DNA of 64,000 nt from Streptomyces cyaneofuscatus (lineage in GTDB: Bacteria; Actinomycetota; Actinomycetes; Streptomycetales; Streptomycetaceae). Below are positions 18,621 to 26,571 of this stretch, one piece after another. The translations under genes and the position numbers were made by a program. The stretch lies in assembly GCF_000718135.1 (NCBI RefSeq), contig NZ_JOEM01000025.1, positions 1 to 64,000 on the forward strand, given 5' to 3'. The stretch's first letter is position 1. Each line of letters starts with the position of its first letter. The notes under the pieces are model-generated. The model saw only the letters and a program-made list of their open reading frames with translations, did no database searches and had not been told where the DNA came from.

Positions 18621-19880
18621 CTACTTCAGGCCGGGGTACAGCGGGAACTTCTCGGCCAGCGCCACCACGCGGGCCTTGAGGTCGTCCGCGTCGTACGACG
18701 GCTTGAGGGCGGACGCGATGATCTCCGCGACCTCCGTGAAGTCCTCGGTGCCGAAGCCGCGGGTGGCCAGCGCCGGGGTGCCGATCCGCAGGCCCGAGGT
18801 GACCATCGGGGGGCGCGGGTCGTTCGGAATGGCGTTGCGGTTGACCGTGATGCCCAGCTCGTGGAGCCGGTCCTCGGCCTGCTGGCCGTCCAGCTCGGAG
18901 TTGCGCAGGTCGACCAGGACCAGGTGCACGTCGGTGCCGCCGGAGAGGACGGAGACGCCCACCTCGGTGACGTCCGGCTGCACCAGGCGCTCGGCGAGGA
19001 TGCGGGCGCCGTCCAGGGTGCGCTGCTGGCGCTCCTTGAACTCCTCGCCCGCCGCGATCTTGAACGAGACCGCCTTGGCCGCGATCACGTGCTCCAGCGG
19101 GCCGCCCTGCTGGCCCGGGAAGACCGCCGAGTTGATCTTCTTGGCGAGCTCCTGGGTGGAGAGGATCACGCCACCGCGCGGACCGCCGAGCGTCTTGTGC
19201 GTGGTGGTGGTGACGACGTGGGCGTGCGGCACCGGGTTGGGGTGGAGACCGGCCGCGACCAGGCCCGCGAAGTGCGCCATGTCGACCATCAGGTACGCGC
19301 CGACCTCGTCCGCGATCCGGCGGAAGGCGGCGAAGTCCAGCTGGCGCGGGTAGGCGGACCAGCCCGCGACGATCAGCTTCGGCTGGGACTCCTTGGCGAG
19401 GCGCTCGACCTCCTCCATGTCCACGACACCGCTCTCGTCGACGTGGTACGGGACCACGTTGTAGAGCTTGCCGGAGAAGTTGATCTTCATGCCGTGGGTC
19501 AGGTGACCGCCGTGGGCCAGGTTCAGGCCCATGATCGTGTCGCCCGGCTTCAGCAGCGCGAACATCGCGGCGGCGTTCGCCTGCGCACCGGAGTGCGGCT
19601 GGACGTTCGCGGCCTCGGCACCGAACAGGGCCTTGATCCGGTCGATCGCGATCTGCTCGACCACGTCGACGTGCTCACAACCGCCGTAGTAGCGGCGGCC
19701 GGGGTAGCCCTCGGCGTACTTGTTGGTGAGGACGGAGCCCTGGGCCTCCATGACGGCGACCGGAGCGAAGTTCTCCGAGGCGATCATCTCGAGGGTGGAC
19801 TGCTGACGGTGGAGCTCGGCGTCGACGGCGGCGGCGACGTCCGGGTCCAGGTCGTGGAGGGAGGAGTTCAGAAGCGACAT
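18621..19880 (-). CDS. glyA: Serine hydroxymethyltransferase
   Basis: This 419-residue fold-type I PLP enzyme has the cofactor lysine K229 in [16 protein letters not shown], together with the N-terminal [24 protein letters not shown] and SGAQANAA motifs of SHMT. It interconverts serine and glycine, moving a one-carbon unit to tetrahydrofolate in the cytoplasm. It lies 26 bases downstream of gcvH on the same strand and is probably under the glycine riboswitch ahead of gcvT. Length and motifs are complete. Confidence 0.96.
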   Translation of the reverse strand: MSLLNSSLHDLDPDVAAAVDAELHRQQSTLEMIASENFAPVAVMEAQGSVLTNKYAEGYPGRRYYGGCEHVDVVEQIAIDRIKALFGAEAANVQPHSGAQANAAAMFALLKPGDTIMGLNLAHGGHLTHGMKINFSGKLYNVVPYHVDESGVVDMEEVERLAKESQPKLIVAGWSAYPRQLDFAAFRRIADEVGAYLMVDMAHFAGLVAAGLHPNPVPHAHVVTTTTHKTLGGPRGGVILSTQELAKKINSAVFPGQQGGPLEHVIAAKAVSFKIAAGEEFKERQQRTLDGARILAERLVQPDVTEVGVSVLSGGTDVHLVLVDLRNSELDGQQAEDRLHELGITVNRNAIPNDPRPPMVTSGLRIGTPALATRGFGTEDFTEVAEIIASALKPSYDADDLKARVVALAEKFPLYPGLK

Positions 19881-19906
19881 CAGGGGGTCCCTTAAGGTCT
19901 CAGGTC

Positions 19907-20284
19907 TCAGTTGCCGGAGAACGCGGTGTACTCGTCGGCGGAGAGCAGGTCGGCCGGCTCCTCCGTGACGCGCACCTTGAACAGCCAGCCGCCCTCGAAG
20001 GGAGCGGAGTTCACCAGCGAGGGGTCGTCCACGACGTCCTGGTTGGCCGCCGTCACCTCACCGGTCACCGGCGAATACAGATCGCTGACGGACTTGGTCG
20101 ACTCCAGCTCACCGCAGGTCTCGCCCGCGGTCACCGTGTCACCGACCTCCGGAAGCTGGGCGTAGACGACGTCACCGAGCGCGTTGGCCGCGTACTCCGT
20201 GATGCCGATCGTGGCCACGCCGTCCTCGACGGCCGACAGCCACTCGTGCTCCTTGCTGTACCGCAGCTGCTGGGGGTTGCTCAT
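19907..20284 (-). CDS. gcvH: Glycine cleavage system H protein
   Basis: This 125-residue lipoyl carrier has [14 protein letters not shown] at the N-terminus, the [18 protein letters not shown] core and the lipoyl-lysine site K64 in [14 protein letters not shown]. It carries the aminomethyl group between GcvP and GcvT. The gene lies between gcvT and glyA on the minus strand, 120 bases downstream of gcvT. No gcvP is present in this window; it must lie elsewhere. Confidence 0.96.
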   Translation of the reverse strand: MSNPQQLRYSKEHEWLSAVEDGVATIGITEYAANALGDVVYAQLPEVGDTVTAGETCGELESTKSVSDLYSPVTGEVTAANQDVVDDPSLVNSAPFEGGWLFKVRVTEEPADLLSADEYTAFSGN

Positions 20285-20404
20285 GACCTGAATTCTCCTG
20301 TACGCGGGGGAGTGCTGATGAACGGTGGTCTTACGGTGTGAGACGGAGGTACGTCACTTCCGTGACGCCCGAGTGGAGCGAGAGGCCCGGGTTCTTCCGG
20401 GATA

Positions 20405-21520
20405 TCACTTCTGGCGCTTGTAGAACGGCAGCGCGACGACCTCGTACGGCTCGTGCGTGCCCCGGATGTCCACGCCCACGCCCTCGGTGCCCGGCGCGGC
20501 GAAGGCCGCGTCCACGTACGCCATGGCGATCGGCTTGCCCAGGGTGGGGGAGGGGGCGCCGGAGGTGACCTCGCCGATCACCTTGCCGTCCGCGACCACC
20601 GAGAAACCGGCACGCGGGACTCGGCGGCCCTCGGCGATCAGGCCGACCAGCTTGCGCGGCGGGGCGCTCTCGGCGCGCTCGGCGGCGGCCTGGAGCGCCT
20701 CGCGGCCCACGAAGTCGCCCTCCTTCTCGAACTTCACGACCCGGCCCAGGCCCGCGTCGAACGGGGTCAGGGCCGTCGTCAGCTCGTGCCCGTACAGCGG
20801 CATGCCCGCCTCCAGGCGCAGCGTGTCCCGGCAGGAGAGGCCGCAGGGGATCAGCCCGTGGGACTCACCGGCCTCCGTCAGCGCGCGCCACAGGGCCTCC
20901 GCGTGCTCGGGCGCGACGAAGAGCTCAAAGCCGTCCTCACCGGTGTAGCCGGTACGGGCGATGAGCGCCGGGACCCCGGCGACCGTGCCCGGCAGGCCCG
21001 CGTAGTACTTCAGCCCGTCCAGGTCGGCGTCGGTGACGGCCTTCATGATGGCCGGCGACTCCGGGCCCTGGACCGCGAGCAGCGCGTACGCGTCCCGGTC
21101 GTCGCGCACCTCGGCGTCGAAGCCGCCGACCCGCTCGGTCAGCGCGTCCAGCACGATCTGGGCGTTGCCCGCGTTGGCGACGACCATGTACTCGCTCTCG
21201 CCCAGGCGGTAGACGATCAGGTCGTCCACGATCCCGCCGTCCTCCTGGACGATCATCGTGTAGCGGGCCCGGCCGTTGCCGACGGTGGCGATGTTGCCCA
21301 CCAGCGCGTAGCTCAGGAAGGCCGCGGCCTCGGGTCCGGTGACGGTGATCTCGCCCATGTGCGACAGGTCGAAGAGACCGGCCCGGGTGCGTACGGCGTT
21401 GTGCTCGTCGCGCTCACTGGCGTACCGCAGGGGCATGTCCCAGCCCGCGAAGTCGGTCATGGTGGCGCCGAGCGAGCGGTGCAGCGCGTCGAGGGCGGTG
21501 AGACGGGGGGCAGTGCTCAT
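20405..21520 (-). CDS. gcvT: Glycine cleavage system aminomethyltransferase (T protein)
   Basis: This 371-residue protein has the folate-binding GcvT fold: FDLSHMGEITVTGP near the N-terminus, the RARYTMIVQEDGGIVDDL region, RTGYTGEDGFELF, and the C-terminal barrel domain with GEVTSGAPSPTLGKPIAMAY. It releases ammonia and makes methylene-tetrahydrofolate from the H-protein intermediate. It is the first gene of the operon, with the tandem glycine riboswitch just upstream (21556-21790), so glycine should switch it on. Confidence 0.96.
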   Translation of the reverse strand: MSTAPRLTALDALHRSLGATMTDFAGWDMPLRYASERDEHNAVRTRAGLFDLSHMGEITVTGPEAAAFLSYALVGNIATVGNGRARYTMIVQEDGGIVDDLIVYRLGESEYMVVANAGNAQIVLDALTERVGGFDAEVRDDRDAYALLAVQGPESPAIMKAVTDADLDGLKYYAGLPGTVAGVPALIARTGYTGEDGFELFVAPEHAEALWRALTEAGESHGLIPCGLSCRDTLRLEAGMPLYGHELTTALTPFDAGLGRVVKFEKEGDFVGREALQAAAERAESAPPRKLVGLIAEGRRVPRAGFSVVADGKVIGEVTSGAPSPTLGKPIAMAYVDAAFAAPGTEGVGVDIRGTHEPYEVVALPFYKRQK

Positions 21521-21555
21521 GGATACGGCTCCAGGGCATGACGACGTCAGGACGA

Positions 21556-21790
21556 ATCCTCCCCATCTGTCATCGGAACCTGAGAGGTTCGCCGATAGCC
21601 CCTGACGGGGTATGCCCCCGGAGAGGGGCGCCCCTGTTCACAGGGCTCGGCTTGCACCTTGGGTGGAGCCGCAGGGCGGCTCGCTTTTCAGATCTGCCTC
21701 ATCCACGCGGTACGGGGCCTGAGAGATTCAAGGGAGGATCTTGCTCCTTCGGCGCCCGGCTCACACTGTGGCCGGAACTCTCCCGCGCGG
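21556..21790 (-). promoter_or_regulatory. Tandem glycine riboswitch ahead of gcvT
   Basis: Read on the minus strand, the leader has the conserved parts of both glycine aptamers. The first shows GGGAGAG, GCGCCGAAGGAGCAA and GAATCTCTCAGGC. The linker and second aptamer show CAGATCTGAAAAGC, CCACCCAAGGTGCAAGC, GAACAGG and then AACCTCTCAGGTTCCGATG-ACAGA, ending next to GGGGAGG. These are the hallmark conserved segments of the gcvT motif, and the element ends about 35 bases before the gcvT start. Glycine binding should raise expression of gcvT-gcvH-glyA. It accounts for most of the 439-base gap between gcvT and the next gene. Confidence 0.92.
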
Positions 21791-21889
21791 ATTCGAACGG
21801 CCGGTATGCAGTTGGCGGGGTCATCATCGCACGCCTTGCGGCAGAGTGGGGCGGCCGGTCGGCAACGCTTGTGCGAACAGCGAGGACGG

Positions 21890-21917
21890 TTGTGGAGCCT
21901 TGCCATTTCTTTACACT
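21890..21917 (+). promoter_or_regulatory. Candidate promoter for the P-loop ATPase gene
   Basis: TTGTGG (21890-21895) and TACACT (21912-21917) are separated by 16 bases, a fair match to housekeeping Streptomyces promoters. It lies 42 bases before ATG 21960, in the gap shared with the divergent riboswitch-controlled operon. Confidence 0.4.
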
Positions 21918-21959
21918 TCAAGGGCAGGCTCGGGTGGCCCGACAGCAGGGGGATGGGCG

Positions 21960-22658
21960 ATGGCGTTGCAGCGGTCGGTACCGACCGCGGGGATCGCGCA
22001 CAGCGCGATGCCCGCACAGCCCGGCGCACCCGGCCGCGAGCTGCTGAAACCCCGTGCGCCGGTTGTACGCGATCTGCGCGGGCGCACCGACCACGGTCCG
22101 TACAGCCTCGACTTCACCCCCGGTGACATCGTGGTCGTCTCCGGGCTGCCCGGCGGGGGCAAGTCCACCCTGATCCGGCAGGCCGTGAGCGGCCCCGCCA
22201 TCGACTCCCAGAACACCCGCGACCGCTGGGCCGCCGCCCTGCCCCGGTTACTGCCGTACGCCCTCTACCGCCCCCTGGTCCGCGCCGCCCACTACCTCGG
22301 GCTCTGGGCCGTCCTGCGCTCCGGCGCCTCCGTGGTCGTCCACGACTGCGGTACGCAGACCTGGGTACGCCGCTGGCTCGCCCTGCACGCCGCCCGCCGG
22401 GGCCGCACCCTGCACCTGCTCCTGCTCGACGTGGACCCCGTGACGGCCCGCCAGGGGCAGCGGGAACGCGGCCGGGGCGTCTCCGGGTACGCCTTCGCCC
22501 GCCACCGGCACGCGGTGGCCCGGCTGATCCGCGACACCGAGCAGGGCACGCTGCCCCCCGGCTGCGCCTCGGCGGTGCTGCTGGACCGGGAGGCCGCGAG
22601 CGCGCTCAGCCGGATCTCGTTCGGCGACGGGGAGGCCCCGGCCGCCTGCGCCGGTTAG
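21960..22658 (+). CDS. P-loop ATPase/kinase-like protein
   Basis: This 232-residue protein has Walker A GLPGGGKST near residue 64, following the strand DIVVVSG, and a later hydrophobic strand TLHLLLLDVDP. The shape resembles small P-loop kinases (AAA_33 class) that phosphorylate small molecules or RNA ends, but the substrate is not evident. ATG 21960 follows GGGGGATGGG. The gene stands between the gcv operon and the two sseB genes. I do not recognise a specific function. Confidence 0.7.
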   Translation: MALQRSVPTAGIAHSAMPAQPGAPGRELLKPRAPVVRDLRGRTDHGPYSLDFTPGDIVVVSGLPGGGKSTLIRQAVSGPAIDSQNTRDRWAAALPRLLPYALYRPLVRAAHYLGLWAVLRSGASVVVHDCGTQTWVRRWLALHAARRGRTLHLLLLDVDPVTARQGQRERGRGVSGYAFARHRHAVARLIRDTEQGTLPPGCASAVLLDREAASALSRISFGDGEAPAACAG

Positions 22659-22728
22659 GGTTCTGGCCGAGCGACGACAGCCCAGCGGCGACAGCCCGGC
22701 GACGACAGCTGAGAGAGGCACAGAGGCA

Positions 22729-23499
22729 GTGGACATTCCGGCACCGGTCCAGGCGCACCCCCAGCACGCGTGGCCCGCCAACGAGCTCGAAGAGGTGCTG
22801 ACCGCCTCCCTCGGCGTCGCCGACGCGGGCGGCCGCCTGGTCGAGGTGCTCGGCCGCAGCTCGGTCTGGGTCCCGCTGCCGGCCGGGGGCTCGCCCGCCA
22901 GCGCCGATCTCGACCTGCCGATGATGGACATCGACGGCGCCGCGTACGTCCCCGTCTTCAGCTCCGAGGGCCAGTTCCTCAGCTGCGTCGGCAGCCACAT
23001 GTCCTTCGCCGTGGCCCCCGCCCGCGACTTCGCCCGGGGTCTGCCCCCGCAGGTCGGCATCGCGGTGAACCCGGGCGGCGCGGTCGGCATCCCGCTGCCG
23101 CCGCCCGCCGTCGCCGAGCTCTGCCGGGCCGGGCGCACCGCCCTGGACGGGCCCGCCAGCGGCGGGCGGGTCAAGCTCTACGAACCGGACTGGCAGCACG
23201 ACCCGGTCGACTTCCTCACCGCCGTCTCCGCCGAGTTCGAGGCCACCGGAGTGGTCTCCACCGCCCGCCGGGCGCTCGCCAGCATCGAGGGCGGCGACCC
23301 CGTCCTCTTCGTCGGCGTCGAGTTCGCCACCTGGGACGGCGCGGGCCAGAGCGCCCCCATGGACGCCCTGGGACGGGCGCTCGGCCGGATCGAGGTGCCC
23401 TGGCCGGTGAACCTGGTCCTGCTGGACGTGGCCCAGGACCTGGTGGGCGACTGGATGCGGGAGAAGGTGCGCCCGTTCTACCGGCGCGAGAGCCACTGA
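22729..23499 (+). CDS. SseB family protein
   Basis: This 256-residue soluble protein has an N-terminal SseB domain (PLPAGGSPASADLDLPMMDIDG, VPVFSSEGQF) and an SseB C-terminal domain (VKLYEPDWQHDPVDFL onward). SseB was linked to enhanced serine sensitivity in E. coli; its biochemical role is not settled. The start is GTG 22729 behind a weak GAGAGAGG. The last codons (Arg-Arg-Glu-Ser-His-stop) are the founder copy of a 23-base tandem repeat that continues past the stop. Its location next to serine/glycine metabolism genes is suggestive but not proof of a link. Confidence 0.82.
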   Translation: MDIPAPVQAHPQHAWPANELEEVLTASLGVADAGGRLVEVLGRSSVWVPLPAGGSPASADLDLPMMDIDGAAYVPVFSSEGQFLSCVGSHMSFAVAPARDFARGLPPQVGIAVNPGGAVGIPLPPPAVAELCRAGRTALDGPASGGRVKLYEPDWQHDPVDFLTAVSAEFEATGVVSTARRALASIEGGDPVLFVGVEFATWDGAGQSAPMDALGRALGRIEVPWPVNLVLLDVAQDLVGDWMREKVRPFYRRESH

Positions 23500-23635
23500 A
23501 CGTACGGCGCGAAAGCCACAGAACGTACGGCGCGAAAGCCACAGAACGTACGGCGCGAAAGCCACAGAACGTACGGCGCGAAAGCCACAGAACGTACGGC
23601 GCGAGAGCCACAGAACGTACGGCGCGAGAGCCACC
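23475..23635 (+). repeat. 23-base tandem repeat at the 3' end of the sseB-type gene
   Basis: Six contiguous 23-base units start at 23498, 23521, 23544, 23567, 23590 and 23613. Units 1-4 are identical; units 5-6 have GAGAG in place of GAAAG. A degenerate seventh copy at 23475-23497 is the coding end of the preceding gene, matching in its last 16 bases before the stop. There are no spacers, so it is not a CRISPR. Each unit contains CGTACGGCGCGA. Confidence 0.95.
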
Positions 23636-23696
23636 GACCCCCCAGGGACCGGGCTCCGCCCGACCGTGGCGTCAAGTCGGTGTCAGAAGTGGCGCA

Positions 23697-23702
23697 TAAG
23701 CT
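23697..23702 (+). promoter_or_regulatory. -10 box TAAGCT ahead of a short upstream ORF
   Basis: TAAGCT lies 6 bases before ATG 23709, which opens a 21-codon frame leading to the second sseB-type gene. The spacing is that of a leaderless transcript. No convincing -35 box is visible. Confidence 0.35.
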
Positions 23703-23708
23703 GGTTTG

Positions 23709-23774
23709 ATGGCGAGGCCGCTCCCGTGTGCCCGGGAGCGTCGACGGAACGATGAGGGGCGGGACCCAGGGTGA
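23709..23774 (+). other. Possible 21-codon upstream ORF coupled to the next gene
   Basis: ATG 23709 opens a frame (MARPLPCARERRRNDEGRDPG) whose TGA at 23772-23774 overlaps the GTG start of the next gene (GTGA). This arrangement suits translational coupling from a leaderless transcript. The peptide has no recognisable motif and the frame may be chance. Confidence 0.3.
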
Positions 23775-24562
23775 GTGCGTCAGGCACTGCGGCGGCCGGT
23801 CAGGTCGAGCACATGCTGCGCCAGGTCAGCCCCGGGCGTTACGACGCCTACGAGGCGCTGCTCGCGGCCCTCGCCGACAGCCAGGTCTGGATGCTGCTCT
23901 GGCACGGCACGGCCGGCTCACCGGACGCGCAGTACGGCTCCATGGAGGTCGACGGCCTCGGATACGCCCCATGCGTCACCTCCGCCCAGGAGCTCTCCGC
24001 CAGCGGCTGGAGCCGGGCCCACGAACTGGTCTCCGGCCGGGACATCGCCCGCACCCTCTTCCCCGACCGCTGGGGCATCTGGCTCAACCCGCACGCCCCC
24101 GGCGGCGGCGTCGGCATCCCCTGGCTGGACCTGCGCCGGATCTCCACCGGCCTGGACCGGCTGCCCGCGGGCCCGCTCCGGCTGACCGAACCCGCCGTGG
24201 AGCTCCCGCAGTTCTACGCCCAGCTCACCCAGAACGCCCACCGCACCCCGGCCGTCCGCTCGCTACGCCGCGCCTGGGTGCACCCCGCCGTCGGCGTCCC
24301 GTACCTCGCGATCGGGCTCGACCTGTACGACACCGGGCGGGCCTCCGTCGACGCGGTGCGCGCGATGATGCGGCAGTCGATCGGCGCGGTCCCCGACGGG
24401 CTGCCCGTCTCCACCGTCGCCATGTCCGACGAGTACGACCCGGTCGCGATGTGGCTGCGCGCCAACGCCCGCCCGTTCTACGACCGCGAGGCGCACGCCC
24501 CCGCAGGACCCCCGCCGGCCGCCGCCCCCGGTTACGGATATCCGCCCCAGCAGCACCGCTGA
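23771..24562 (+). CDS. SseB family protein, second copy
   Basis: This 263-residue protein is a distant paralogue of the gene at 22729. It has the same two-part layout, with VEHMLRQVSPGRYDAYEALLAALADSQVWMLLW at the N-terminus (shown here only as a landmark split: VEHMLRQV near residue 12 and WMLLW near 41), GIWLNPHAPGGGVGIPW in the middle, and WLRANARPFYDRE matching WMREKVRPFYRRE of the first copy. The C-terminus is Pro/Ala-rich. The start is GTG 23771. Its last codons are repeated directly after the stop (20-base duplication). Function unknown. Confidence 0.78.
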   Translation: MSASGTAAAGQVEHMLRQVSPGRYDAYEALLAALADSQVWMLLWHGTAGSPDAQYGSMEVDGLGYAPCVTSAQELSASGWSRAHELVSGRDIARTLFPDRWGIWLNPHAPGGGVGIPWLDLRRISTGLDRLPAGPLRLTEPAVELPQFYAQLTQNAHRTPAVRSLRRAWVHPAVGVPYLAIGLDLYDTGRASVDAVRAMMRQSIGAVPDGLPVSTVAMSDEYDPVAMWLRANARPFYDREAHAPAGPPPAAAPGYGYPPQQHR

Positions 24563-24585
24563 GCTCCCAGCAGCACCGCTGAGCT
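24546..24585 (+). repeat. Perfect 20-base tandem duplication across a stop codon
   Basis: CCCAGCAGCACCGCTGAGCT occurs at 24546-24565 and again at 24566-24585. The first copy contains the TGA stop (24560-24562) of the second sseB-type gene, so the second copy carries a spare stop outside the gene. Confidence 0.95.
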
Positions 24586-24654
24586 GCGGGTCCATCCGGC
24601 GCCGCCGATCCGCGTCACGGGACCGTCCTCACCGAACACCCCCAGATGTCCGGC

Positions 24655-24703
24655 TTGTTAACCGGGCCCGGAGGGATGTCCCGGAACTGGACGGTTTGTT
24701 AAC
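24655..24703 (+). promoter_or_regulatory. Paired TTGTTAAC sites upstream of the peptide ABC operon
   Basis: TTGTTAAC occurs at 24655-24662 and 24696-24703, 41 bases apart (about four helical turns), in an AT-richer pocket of an otherwise GC-rich gap. Each lies beside a GTCCGG. The spacing and context suggest a regulator-binding pair for the ABC operon that starts at 24816. The regulator is unknown. Confidence 0.35.
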
Positions 24704-24815
24704 TGTCCGGGTCTCGACTAGGTCTCACCGCTATCCGGACTGTTCTCTTGCGGTGCACCCCGTCTGTAGTGTGCGGCCATCAAACCTCACCACATGGCGA
24801 ACCAGGGGTGGACCC

Positions 24816-26486
24816 ATGCGCATATTCAAGTCCCGGGCTGTCCGGGCGATCACGACAGCGGTCGCTGTCGGTCTGATCGCCACGGGCTGTTCCAGCGAGC
24901 GGGACGAGGGCGGCTCCAAGGGGGGCGACAAGGACACCTTCGTCTTCGCCGGATCCGGTGACCCCGGCTCCCTCGACCCGGCCCTCGCGAGCGACGGCGA
25001 GACGTTCCGCGTCACCCGTCAGGCCTTCGAGGCGCTGCTGGAGCACGAGCCCGGCGGCAGCAAGCTGGTCGGCGGCCTCGCCGAGAAGTGGGAGAGCGAC
25101 GCGGCCGGCAAGGTCTGGACGTTCAACCTGCGCCAGGGCGTGAAGTTCCACGACGGCGAGGCGTTCAACGCCGCCGCGGTCTGCGCGAACTACGACTACT
25201 GGTTCAACTGGAAGGGCACGTACCAGTCCAGCGCGGTCTCCTACTACTGGCAGACCATCATGGGCGGGTTCGCGAAGAACGAGGACCCCGAGACGCCCAA
25301 GCCGAACTACAAGTCCTGCACCGCCAAGGACGAGAACACGGCCGTCATCGAGGTGAACGAGCCCTCGGCGAACCTGCCGGGCGGATTCTCCCTCCAGGCG
25401 CTCGCGATCCACTCGCCGAAGGCGCTCAAGGAGTACGCGAAGCAGAACGCGACCGCCAAGGGCGACGCGATCACGTACCCCAAGTACAGCCAGGAGGCCG
25501 GCACGGTCGCCGGCACCGGCCCGTACAAGATCGTGAAGTGGAACAAGGGGAACAAGGAAGTCTCCCTGGAGCGCTTCGACGACTACTGGGGCGACAAGGC
25601 CAAGGTGAAGAACCTGGTCTTCCGCACCATCTCCACCGAGGAGACCCGCCGCCAGGCGCTCCAGGCGGGTGACATCGACGGCTACGACCTGGTCGCCCCC
25701 GCCGATGTGACGACGCTGGAGAAGCAGGGCTACGAGGTCCCGACCCGTGACGTCTTCAACATCTTCTACATGGGCATGAGCCAGTCGGCCAACCCTGCGC
25801 TGAAGAAGCTGGAGGTCCGGCAGGCGATCACGCACGCCATCGACCGCGAGAACCTCGTCAACACCCAGCTGCCCGAGGGCGGCAAGGCCGCGACCCAGTT
25901 CGTGCCCGACACGGTCGCCGGCTTCTCCGACAAGGTGAAGACGTACCCGTTCGACACCGCCAAGGCGAAGGACCTCCTCAAGCAGGCCGGCGAGGAGAAG
26001 CTCTCCATCGACTTCTGCTACCCGACCGAGGTCACCCGCCCGTACATGCCTGCCCCGCAGGACATGTTCGAGCTGATGAAGGCCGACCTGGAGAAGGCCG
26101 GCATCACCGTCAAGCCGAAGGCCATGAAGTGGGCCCCGGACTACCTGGACGCCACCGAGGCGGGCTCCTGCGCCCTGCACCTGCTCGGCTGGACCGGTGA
26201 CTTCAACGACGGCTTCAACTTCATCGGCACCTGGTTCGCCGGGCCCGACAAGCAGTGGGGCTTCAAGGACAAGAAGGTCTTCGACGCCGTGAACGCGGCC
26301 TCCAAGGTCACCGACCCGGCCGGCCGCACCGAGGCGTACAAGAAGGCCAACGAGGCGATCATGGAGTACGTCCCGGGCGTGCCGATCTCGTCGTCGCCGC
26401 CGGCCATCGCGTTCGCCAAGAACGTCAACCCGCCGAAGGTCTCCCCGCTGACGCAGGAGAACTTCGCCGAGGTCTCCTTCAAGTAA
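24816..26486 (+). CDS. Peptide ABC transporter substrate-binding lipoprotein
   Basis: This 556-residue family 5 solute-binding protein has a lipoprotein signal: VGLIATGC with the lipidated Cys25. The mature part has FAGSGDPGSLDPALASDGE at its N-terminus, the GTGPYKIVKW and SLERFDDYWG segments, and a C-terminal region typical of DppA/OppA. It captures oligo- or dipeptides outside the membrane and delivers them to the permeases encoded downstream. ATG 24816 follows AGGGGTGG. An upstream in-frame start at 24696 exists but would bury the lipoprotein signal, so I reject it. Confidence 0.92.
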   Translation: MRIFKSRAVRAITTAVAVGLIATGCSSERDEGGSKGGDKDTFVFAGSGDPGSLDPALASDGETFRVTRQAFEALLEHEPGGSKLVGGLAEKWESDAAGKVWTFNLRQGVKFHDGEAFNAAAVCANYDYWFNWKGTYQSSAVSYYWQTIMGGFAKNEDPETPKPNYKSCTAKDENTAVIEVNEPSANLPGGFSLQALAIHSPKALKEYAKQNATAKGDAITYPKYSQEAGTVAGTGPYKIVKWNKGNKEVSLERFDDYWGDKAKVKNLVFRTISTEETRRQALQAGDIDGYDLVAPADVTTLEKQGYEVPTRDVFNIFYMGMSQSANPALKKLEVRQAITHAIDRENLVNTQLPEGGKAATQFVPDTVAGFSDKVKTYPFDTAKAKDLLKQAGEEKLSIDFCYPTEVTRPYMPAPQDMFELMKADLEKAGITVKPKAMKWAPDYLDATEAGSCALHLLGWTGDFNDGFNFIGTWFAGPDKQWGFKDKKVFDAVNAASKVTDPAGRTEAYKKANEAIMEYVPGVPISSSPPAIAFAKNVNPPKVSPLTQENFAEVSFK

Positions 26487-26496
26487 TCGCACACCA

Positions 26497-26541
26497 GCGG
26501 GTCCGCCCGGCCACAGCAGTCAGGTGGCCGGGCGGACCCGC
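26497..26541 (+). terminator. 18-base perfect stem-loop between binding-protein and permease genes
   Basis: Arms 26497-26514 and 26524-26541 pair perfectly around a 9-base loop, 10 bases past the stop of the binding protein and 30 bases before the permease start. In ABC operons such a hairpin usually stabilises or terminates most transcripts so that the binding protein is made in excess. Confidence 0.8.
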
Positions 26542-26571
26542 ATCGACGCACGTGAGAAAGGGGCATGCGGG

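Noticed and set aside
23475..23635. CRISPR array
   Set aside because: The 23-base units are contiguous with no spacers, and no cas genes are present.
24696..24815. Longer start for the peptide-binding lipoprotein
   Set aside because: The in-frame extension would move the lipobox cysteine to about residue 65, incompatible with a signal peptide, and it overlaps the promoter region.
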